Of a stretch of DNA of 64,000 nt, positions 12,101 through 21,500 are shown in pieces. Origin of the DNA: Rhododendron vialii (taxonomy: Eukaryota; Streptophyta; Magnoliopsida; Ericales; Ericaceae); assembly GCF_030253575.1 (NCBI RefSeq), contig NC_080569.1:12159001-12223000 (forward strand), given 5' to 3'. Each line of letters starts with the position of its first letter. Positions within the stretch are counted from its first letter, which is position 1. The notes below the pieces were generated by a model, which saw only the letters and a program-made list of their open reading frames with translations, did no database searches and had not been told where the DNA came from. The translations under genes and the position numbers were made by a program.

Positions 12101-15100
12101 AAATTTATACAACGTAATTGAGTAAGATTTATTCACATCAAAGTACGCCCCTTTTGTGTGTGTGAGACAATTTAAATCAAGCTGAGTAGTGAAAATATTT
12201 AATCTTGGCATGGATGCTCAATTGCACGTGTTCAAGCTTAGCTTTTCTTGTTTTTCAAGACATCTCGAAGTGGTTAAGAGCTGAGTTTGAGTTTTTATAT
12301 GCTCCTATTCTGAGCTCTAAAAAAAACTCATTATGAGTTTCAAAATACGTTCGCAAGTTTTACTTGTAATTGATCCCCATTAGGCTGCTTAATTAGCCAA
12401 ACACAAGTCTGAGACTTTGCCTTCAGTAGTTTGGTTTGTTTTAGTGCCAATATGCAAAGTTCAAAACACAACTAGGCACACCTGGTCTTGTGCATGAGTA
12501 CTTCGTTTCCCTCTAAATCTTATGTATGAAGGCCTCAGATCCCACCAAAAATGATTCCTTTATTTGGATTGCAAGAGTTATTGGCAGGCTGATGGTTACC
12601 CTTTAGATAATGACTGTTGGATCTATATTTGTTCTAAGAAAGAAATTATGGAGTAATAATTTAACGTGTTTTGAGGGTATAACCTATGCTATTTGGTTCA
12701 AATCTCTTTTGAGCTGTATTAATGATGCTTTATTAGTCTAGTACCCTTCTCCTGTTCTTTTTTTTTTTCCCTTGCCCAAAAAGAAAAGACCATGCTATTC
12801 CACCCCAAATCTAACTCACAATCATGTAAGCAACAAAAAATGAGGGAAGAGAAATGCATGTGGACTGGTCCCAGTGGCTATGACTGGGCTATTTGTGCAC
12901 TCCACTAGTTTGGAGGTAAATTGAGAGAGAGAATAGTTTCATACCATTAGCAGCAGGCTTTGTGACAAGGTCATAGAGAGGTTGATAGATGTCCAAGACA
13001 ACCAGGGTGAGGTTGGAAAGCTTGTTTTGCAAATTCTGAGAGGTGACATTGAGCTTGTTATTGAATGAGATTGCAGCTTTATTTAACTTGGCCACACACT
13101 CATTGCTATCAGAGCCGAATATTGTAATGGATGCCGGCAGACATCCTAGCGGTGGCAGCGTTGCAACTCCGATCTTCCTCGCTCCCAATCCATATAGCTC
13201 CTGTCGCAGAGATGTTACAGTTGCAAATGCAGTAGCGCAATAATTTACGGCCAAAGATCCTCTCCCAAAAGGATTCTCCCATGTTTCAATGCACTTTCAA
13301 TTGAACGATATGGTGAAAATCTTGAAACAAACGAATCTCGAGGCATGATATGTGGTTGAGAGTATAATGCAAAAACTACATGATGTAATGAAAGTCTCGG
13401 AAAGCACTTCATAAGGCATAATCTTGTAGTTTTTAGTATATAGCTATAAGAGCACACATTGGACCATCGGGACAAGAATGAAAAGGATCATGTGCTACGT
13501 GAAAGCCAATAGTCTGTTTTCAACTCGTTGAGAAATGCACCACCTATTGTGGGTGGTCAGTGTTGAAAACTTCAGTGGTTATACGAAAATCGTGAATTCA
13601 AATTGGACTGCTCTTTTGACATAGCTTGTCATTAGCTATTTATCACTAATTTGTTCCATTGTTCGTTGAACAATGCAACCAGATCAAGATTCGGAACCGA
13701 TATGGAAGCTTCTAATAGGAATTGCTTGAGATGGCCCCACCAGCTCCCAATAAGGAGCTACCATCTCAATCATTTTCAGACCAAATTTCGGTGTGAGTAG
13801 CATTGCTCTTGTTTAACAGTACTAGGCAAGAAACTTCGGCAATTGTTCACAATAGTACTTGGAATGAATGTTTCAAATTAAGTGATGTGTCAATCACTCC
13901 GTGCAATTGATCTCTTTCCAGTTGGTGCTTGACAAGTCATTCGGCTTCGTACTTTCATGCTTGTGACTTGCATAGCATTAATCGTTAATATCCTTCTGTA
14001 GCTACTTGCTCGTTATTTGTTTATTTATTTGCTTAACGCAGGACTACTATAGGGGCTACAGCCTTTTGGCACTATAATACCTGAACGAAAGTTGCATAAG
14101 ACTGAATGAGAATGTCTGAGAACTGATCAGTTGTGTACTTCTCGTAGAGCAGAGGATTGATATAGTAGTTCTGAACAAAGTCGCTACTCCCCGAACTGAT
14201 GAAGTAGATTGAACCAGAGATAATGGACGAAGCATTGGCCTTCCCAGCAATTCCCACCAATTTCTTCTGGCACTCCTTGTAGTATTCCAGCTGCTTACTC
14301 AATGGTATGGTATGCTACACCACCAAAATCCACAAATCATGGCATCGACAAGAACATGATATTCGTATATACCAATTTGGATAAGTTACGGTATTAGCAA
14401 CATGCACTGTCATTTCCATTTGAAATGTAGTCCTCTGGTCATACTCCGGAGATTATTAAATGGAAAGGCAAAAAAAAAAAACTGACTCTACGACGGCCGA
14501 AGTGGAACAAAGGTGAAAAGGTAGCATCTGTTGGTGTAATTTAGTACTGTACTTTTTTCGGGATGAAGTTGTGAACAATCTGAAATGCCCTCAAAATTTT
14601 GTCACGCGTGTTGTTTTTTTTGTTGGTTGAAATACTAGCGGAAGATGATTGTAGGTTTACTTTGAGCCGGAAATGGAAGTGTATAGTTCAATTAGATGGA
14701 ACTAAAATTGTGGAGACTAAAGTGAAATCTGGCTAAAATCACAGGGACCAATAACGTACTTTACCTTTTAGATTTTATTGTATACCTGTTTGGATGCTAC
14801 ACTGTGAAGGGAGATTGTGATATCTCCTCCTAATCCGTGGGCCCGTGTACATGGCGTCATTTGAGAAGTCCATAACAGGGGATATCTTAAGACGCACTCC
14901 TCCTTAACCCCCCTAATACCCTTTGAGGGAGGCTTTCATATGGCTAGGGTTTGAGCTAGCATTGTGGAATCCCCTAATATCTCCGAATAATACCCTTTCT
15001 CTCTTCCATTTTAATTACAAAACAATCTTATCCCCCCATTTTATCCTTCATTCAAACTAAGTATTATTTAATCTCACGTCACATCAATATGAGTCCACAT

Positions 15101-16066
15101 CAATATGAGTCCACTCTTCTTATGTAATATCCCCTGCTATCCAATCCCCCCTTCTTACATAATACCTCCAAATTTAATCCGGCATCCAAACGAATAGCCT
15201 AGCCCTCCAATACATTGTTATGGTAACGTTTTATAAACCCATTCTTCTGTTCAGAGACCTACAAAATGATTTGGTTTGCACATTTTAAAACAGCACCCCA
15301 ATTATTTTGACTGGTCACTGCCGCATAGTTTCGGTTGATGACAATGATCACAATTTTGGACAAAAATCATTTTTTTTTTTCACGACCGTTTATGCAAACC
15401 TTGACTTATCTCCTCTCGGGTCCGGTCAAATGTGGACTATTCATGTTGGGATTAAGGAATTTACAAAAAATTACTTTCTTGTAGCTTGGTCCCAAAAGTC
15501 AAATCCTGGACAATTGTGTTGGAGCACACCCACCAACCACCCAAAACTCTCACGGTTGAACAAAAATCGTGAACCCGGATCCTCTGTCCGACCCGCCTGT
15601 CCCACCCCTCTCGGCCGTTGATCTCGCAAATAACGGCTGAGATGGGTCGAGCACTTTTTTTTTCAAAACGACATCGTTTTGGAGCAAAACATGCTCGGCC
15701 CATCTCAGCCGTTGATTTGTGAGATCAAAGGCCGAGAGGGGTGAGACAGGCGGGTCGGACAGGGGATCTCAGTTGAAAAATCGTTGAACAATTGTGTGGG
15801 AGCACGCCCACCAACCACCCGAAACTCTCACGGTTGAATAAAAATTGTTACAACTGAGATTACTTACATATAGTTGTGCAGTAGCTTCATAATACCCAGA
15901 AGCACCAGAAGCAAAGTTGGCTCCAGTCAGGAGGTTCTGTCCACTTGCTTCCTTGCTAAGATAAGCTGGTGGGTATGTGGTGAAACCTATATTCTCAGCT
16001 GATTATGGAAAAAAAAGCAAACCAGCCCATCAGATAATCCAAAAATGTGTGCATCTATGTGTGCGT

Positions 16067-16135
<69 letters not shown>

Positions 16136-16376
16136 AACCGGTCAAATCTAAGGCGAGCTTTCCATTGCAGAACCTTCCAGTATGTTTGTGACCTATGAAG
16201 TCTCTTCCATAAGGAGGGAAGTTTGCCTTGACAATAGTGAAAAGTTGGTTGTTATTGCCTACATCTCCAACAGAGTCACCAAATATGAACAATGCTGGAA
16301 CTAGAGGTTGCCCATTGACCAAACAGAGCACCCCAATAAAAACAAAGAAAATCAAGAAAATTTCTAAAGCACCCAT
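9198..16376 (-). CDS. GDSL esterase/lipase (SGNH-hydrolase family), secreted
   Basis: Five exons on the minus strand: 16139-16376, 15868-15998, 14081-14314, 12945-13200 and 9198-9391 (238+131+234+256+194 bp). All phases agree, giving 350 residues plus TAA, typical of plant GDSL lipases. Residues 1-22 form a hydrophobic signal peptide ([20 protein letters not shown]). Block I is [14 protein letters not shown] with nucleophile Ser35. Block II is [12 protein letters not shown] (Gly105). Block III is GSSD at 165-168, where the usual GxND Asn is Ser. Block V is [11 protein letters not shown] with Asp325 and His328. [10 protein letters not shown] and PPLGCLPA are also family hallmarks. The enzyme should hydrolyse acyl esters in the apoplast; its substrate cannot be read from sequence. 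It resembles the At5g22810/At5g03820-type subgroup, in which I recall GSSD being usual. Intron 4 (3.5 kb) contains a giant inverted repeat, and the intron 1 donor is followed at once by a CT tract. Confidence 0.93.
9511..9545. mobile_element. Stowaway-like terminus (solitary)
   Basis: GTACTCCGTCCGTCCCAAATT in GDSL intron 4 resembles the CTCCCTCCGTCCC terminus of Tc1/mariner MITEs. I found no matching right end close by, so this is probably a truncated copy. Confidence 0.4.
9727..12080. mobile_element. Giant foldback / inverted-repeat element in GDSL intron 4
   Basis: The outer left arm (about 9727-9930, with GACCCGATGTGGGCCCCGCT and TTATTCATTTGAATGGAAAC) is mirrored at about 11885-12080. The inner left arm (about 9985-10540, with GTATGCCAAACGACATCGTT and CGTGACCGAT) is mirrored at about 10570-11150. 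The symmetry centre is near 10555. Each arm is roughly 0.8 kb. The right arm is split by a ~0.7 kb insertion (11172-11869). No transposase is present. In the GDSL pre-mRNA this would fold into a very long hairpin. Confidence 0.85.
11172..11869. mobile_element. Non-autonomous TIR element inserted into the foldback's right arm
   Basis: It begins GGTTGAGTGTGGAACGGATT and ends GTTATTTTGCTCACC. The termini GGTTGAGTG and GGTGAGCAA (reverse complement) are similar, and both sides are flanked by TAG. The left arm of the surrounding inverted repeat has no counterpart of this sequence, which shows it arrived later. The CGGTTTGGATT-rich ends resemble hAT-type MITEs; the class is uncertain. Confidence 0.55.
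14781..15204. mobile_element. MITE with TGTTTGGATGC terminal repeats in GDSL intron 2
   Basis: The left end CCTGTTTGGATGCTACA is mirrored by GGCATCCAAACGAATAGCC at the right. The interior is AT- and pyrimidine-rich with no coding potential. Boundaries are approximate. Confidence 0.55.
15567..15783. mobile_element. Foldback MITE, family B copy 1, in GDSL intron 2
   Basis: The left arm has CTGTCCGACCCGCCTGTC, CTCTCGGCCGTTGATCTCGC and AACGGCTGAGATGGG. The right arm repeats these in reverse complement and ends GGGTCGGACAGGGGATCTCA. The loop holds the palindrome-like AAAACGACATCGTTTTGGA. The family recurs at 29462-29695. Direct repeats of about 60 bp flank it (15512-15566 and 15784-15845). Confidence 0.85.
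16069..16133. repeat. Compound (GT)n(GA)n microsatellite beside the GDSL exon 1 donor
   Basis: GT units run into about 22 GA units. The exon 1 donor is at 16138-16137, so the gene-strand intron begins GTTTACTCTCTC. Confidence 0.95.
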
Positions 16377-16390
16377 AATTTTGTTGTCCT

Positions 16391-16393
<3 letters not shown>

Positions 16394-16429
<36 letters not shown>

Positions 16430-16530
16430 TATGTCAGTCAGAAAGGGAGAATTTAAAAGAGCTTCTAAAGAGAGAGAGAGAGAGAGAGAGGGCTATGTCA
16501 GTCAGAAAGGGAGAATTTAAAAGAACTTAT
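16394..16530. repeat. Tandem duplication with (GA)n in the GDSL 5' leader/promoter
   Basis: The unit is (GA)n followed by GGTTATGTCAGTCAGAAAGG and GAGAATTTAAAAGA. It occurs at 16394-16467 and again, with a shorter GA run and GGCTATG, at 16470-16530. It starts 18 bases upstream of the GDSL ATG. Confidence 0.85.
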
Positions 16531-18474
16531 TAGAAGCGGGGATTAGATCAGTACCACGTTGGTCAGAATGGCAGTTAGAATGGCAACATCTATACAAGTT
16601 TGATCCTTTGCAACTTACAGCCAGTTAAGGTGACTAAAATACATCTTTAATTCCCATGTGAAGGACATCTTTGTCAAGGAGATGGTTGTGTCTTTCAAGT
16701 GTACCATACAAGGAGACATTTATGAATTTTCATACATGGTTGGTTAGCTAGGAGGATTTGTTTTGCATGTGCCAGCCTTTTTCCAGTTATTTTTTGGTGG
16801 TGTAGCTCAATGTATCAAGGGATTTTACCCTTGCACTTGTGCCATGTGATCTTATGTTGGGTAGAAGAAGTTAATCTTTACATATACCTTCTGCATTTAA
16901 ACACAGATTTATTGACCTACGATAGCGTACAAGTCAACCGAATTGAGTTATTTCTTGCTTTCACTTGCTTGGTCTTACGTACGTTTGTATTTTTCTTGAT
17001 GAACCGAGTCCGCTAATCAAGAGATTGAGTCGCTAATTGAATGAGTAAACCAAGCAGAAAAATGGAGATAGTATAGTTAAAAAATACCCAAATGCACTTT
17101 TAAGTGCTTGCATGCCAATATGCCATTGCTCCATTTAGAAACATGTCATCTCTCAGGAACATACATTTATCAACAACAACAAGGTTAAGAAACAAACTAA
17201 AGAACCGGTGTCCGATACTCATAATATATTGCCAAAAAAAAAAGAGTTGGTCGTTCCAACCAAGATTGAACAGGCGTGTCTTGCTGAAAAATGTTTTCAA
17301 GCTGTCTCTTATTTTGGCAAATGGAACAGGTTTACAGGAGAAAGGCCATAGTCAGCCAAAGCTGGTGCCTTTATTGAATACCAAATATATTAATAAGTTA
17401 TCTCTTTTCCCTACACTACACATAGATATTTAATGAGTACCAAAACTAGTCTTTGATTACTTGTCTTGCGGGAAATGGCTTTCTTGCTTCTTTGGCTCTA
17501 AAGCAGTTGGTGGGTGTTAAAAATCTATAGGGCTTCTTGTTTACACATTTGTGTCTGCTCCTCCAGCTATAATAGTTAGCGAAGGGTATGTGTCAAAAAA
17601 ATTAAAATAAAAATTAGTCTATTTCTTCGGCAATGTCAATTAGTTGCATTATTTGGGCCACCAGATCTTGAATTTTCGAAAGAAAGGGGTAGGTCAGAGA
17701 AAAATAGTAGGAAAATAAAAAGAAATAAAAAAGAAAGAATTAATCATGACATGTCGTGATAATAGGACTATTTGTATTTAGAAGTGAAGACAAAGCTCCG
17801 AATCCCTTTTGAAAATGCTTCAAGTAGATAACTTTCAATGAGTGAAGGTGCCAAAAGACCCTTTGCATGGTCCTCAGCAGGCTTTTGTGGCTACTTTTTT
17901 CGTTTCTTCTTTTACCTGAAAGTGTTCGGTAGTTTCACCTTATTATGTTTTGCAGTTGTGTCACAGACCAGCGTAGTGCTATTTCAAAATGTAAAGTAGT
18001 ATAGAATAGCATCGCGCGTGACAAATTTGGTGCAAAAAAATAAGTATCCGATGCTCTAACCTATTTTTCCTGTTTGTTAAAAGTCGCAGAAGGGGGATGC
18101 ATGCGGCGAATGCAAAAATAGCAGAAACAGGGTTACTGGTTTTAAGTCCTCAGATGGTGTTCCCTTTAAACAGGGTTACAGTTTCCTTGAATCACCCTAT
18201 TATTATTCTCCTCCATTCACAGATTGAACTGAAAGGTTGATACCAAACAAACAAGAAGCTTGACACTCACATGTCAGAATGTAGTTATTTTTTTGCAAAG
18301 GAGAACTTCTTTCCTTATTTGATTACAGAATGTGAGAAAATTGCTTTTGTCAACAAGAAACTTACAAACAATTGTTAGAGTACAGGTCAAGCCCCCTCTT
18401 CCCCCCATCCTCGTAGCCCTTTTCTTGGAAGGAAGCCGTAACGGTTGTGGTTTTCATACACTCGCAGCATGTTT

Positions 18475-18543
<69 letters not shown>

Positions 18544-18566
18544 ATTGATCACCAAATCCATGCAAA
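16531..18566. other. Spacer between the GDSL start and the PDAT stop
   Basis: It contains the GDSL upstream region and the PDAT 3' flank, both on the minus strand. No further gene is recognised. The open frame at 17104-17433 has no family features. A long CT tract lies at 18475-18538. Confidence 0.6.
18475..18538. repeat. (CT)n microsatellite 3' of PDAT
   Basis: About 32 CT units starting roughly 30 bases past the PDAT stop, so probably within its 3'UTR. Confidence 0.95.
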
Positions 18567-21500
18567 TCAAAGCCGAATATTTATCCTCTCAGACATTCGC
18601 AGGATATCCGAATAAATCCTATCACCTCCCAACTCCTCGCCGGTGGCTCCAGCAGCAACCCGCAAAACATCCTCGATCAGAGCCACATTGCCCATAATAT
18701 CAACATGTGCACCACTCTCCAACCCCCTCCCCTCAAAAAGACTTGCTGGCGGCTTGTGCCTATACTCTCTCACGTAGGTAGAAATCCCAGATGGGTTGAA
18801 CCTGGTTTTCCCTCTCCACCCTTTAGAGCACATGAATCCGGAGCTTAAGACAGGAACACTTTCATCGCCGTCAACGAAGGACACTCCTCGCTTTAAACAG
18901 CCGTCTTCGCTTCCATCTGCTGAGCTGTCAATTTGGAAAGGAATACTCCTGCACCTATCAGAAGGCGAGAGCTTGTATACATAGGATCTTTCAGTGGGAA
19001 TTCCAACACCGTATAAACAGTAAATCTCCATATCCGGAGCATCAGGTAACCTGCAAAAGAAAAAGATATCTGACTAGTGATGGACTATAGGATGGGAGAC
19101 TATAAAGGAGGGAAACTAAATTTGTTTCTTTGATCCTCCTGTAATTTTCCTTGGCTTTGATATATCCCAGCAAAAAACACATGATCCAAACACACCCTGA
19201 GGCTATATTTTGATCAAGAATTAGGGAAAGGAAATGAATGTTGAAGGATCAAACAGTTGTGACTTATTGGACTCTTTTAACTTTATATTTCCTTTCCTCT
19301 CCCCAAATCCTTCATATGAATACAGCGTTATGCAGTGTTAGTTCACAGAGACAAAAGAAACAACTTGGTGGAAACATGTCAACATTGATCAAATTTGGGT
19401 TTCAGTGGAATGCAATTACAGTGTCGTCTAAGAAAACAGAATATAAGGTACTAATAACATTGGAAAAGAAATATGAAAGAACATTATGAATGCAGCAGAG
19501 CTGCATATGATGAAAAGAAAAGGGTAAAAAAGGGAAGAGGAAATGCCGGTACAATGGGAATCCTAAACCATGACTCATGTTCTTCATGAACAATTCAAGC
19601 AGTTTTCGGAACTAATTGTGAGCATTATCTGAGACATAACGGCTAAAATTGGTGAATGTAATCTGAACGAAAAGATAACATGTAATTCAAGACTTTCTTT
19701 AGATTGAAATTAAGTGCATAACATTGGACATAAAGAATAGTTGTACTCACTTGGTCTCGAGCGGATTTGACCAATACTTGAAATGGGAGTATTTAGGATC
19801 ATCTAGATTCTCTGCAATCCCATGAGAGAAGTGACCCTCAGCCCGTTGCATCATTTTGGGAGCAACAAAGCGGACTAGATCAATAAGACTTCTCGCCGTG
19901 TAAGCTTTGTTTTCTGCAACTTTACGAATGCTTTCACGACTGATCTCATCATATTCTGTCATGACCTCTCCGCAGGACGTGTTGGGATTAGTGGAGGTTG
20001 TTGCGTGCACAAATTCCTGTTGATTTGGAGGATTAGACCGTACCCTTGTAGATAAATCCATTTGGGAATGAAGGAATGCAGTATGCTAAGATTCAAATTT
20101 GTGGATCTTTTGATAAGCTACGAGAAGACCATTAGACTAGGAGTACTAGCGAAGAAAGCAAAGCAGCTTGATTGCCATCGAACATGTGCATGCTCAATAT
20201 TCAATTAGGGAGAGTAAAACAAATGCACACCCAATATAGGATAGTTAGAGTTATAATAAACCATGCTATAGAGGTATACGAACATTACAAGATGTTTGGC
20301 ACCATAGATTTTCAAAATTTTATCTTAACTCGTATGAAAAAATTTCCTCTGCAGCGCAATGTGAAGTTGCAAATTCATTCAAGAACAGAATTCGTAGATC
20401 AGAATTCAGAAAATGCTATACCTTTGAACCAAGATTGGGGACCTGTGACGAAGGCAACCGTGATGCGTCCTTGCCAAAAGAGATGATCCTTCCATGCTTC
20501 ACCGATTCTTGAACTCTGAGACCTCTCTTTCCATCAGTATTGTTGGTGTTAATTCCTCCAGAAGGTTGCATATTTGTTTTCTTTGCAGAAACACAACCAT
20601 AATCTTCCTCTGGTGACCAATCCAAGTTGCCCCAAATAGTCTCTCCTCCTTTTGGCATCAATGAAATCATGGAGTCCCATGTTCGAGACACCCGCAAGGC
20701 ATGTTCCAGAGTTTGAAGCCCAAGCAACTCAGAATCTAAGAGACCAGGAGCCATAGCTCTACAAGACCAAATAAAGGTTGAGTCCAACAACTAGGCAAAT
20801 TTGTATGTCACTATCAAGGTATTTGGATATTGCATGCAAATGACATCCTTCCAATGGGTCTACATTCTACAATATCATTAAAGTTACCGTACTTCACTAT
20901 GGGCTGTTTATTTGATGATTGGACTATTAAATCAAGGAGACCACATATCAAGTGTTCGGTTAAAATTCTTACAAGTTGGATATTCAATGTATACCGGATA
21001 TATAATCCCGCAAACTGTGCATATATTGTACCCTAGCTAGTGTGGTATTGTTAATCATATCAGTACAAATCCTTTGAATTTATATTTTCCTTTGCTATTT
21101 TAGTCCTCTCAAACGAACGGGTTCTATGTCCCTTATAGTTCTTTACAGTTTTAGAAAGCTATTTTGATTCTTCTGAAAAACAAATACTATGATACTCTGC
21201 TCTACTTTGTTTTGATATTAGTTGATGTTGGCCAACTGTATCAGAACATTTACCAATTCAGGGTATTGTATTTTCATTTGTTTGGAAACAATTTGTGTAT
21301 CTCTTACTTTTGGATTGTTTGCTTCAGATAGGTTGATAACTCCATTTATCGACTTTTCATTTGTCATACAGTGACAATGCCTCTTCAAACAATGTAACAT
21401 ATTGAATGATTTACAACAAATCATACACAAGAAGAGAGTTCAACAACGTAAGTACCAGTAGAGTACTTTAATCTAGTCTGAATCCAGAGATGTAATTTGT

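Noticed and set aside
17104-17433. 109-codon open frame between the GDSL and PDAT genes
   Set aside because: No family features, and it lies in an AT-rich spacer with no splice or start context.
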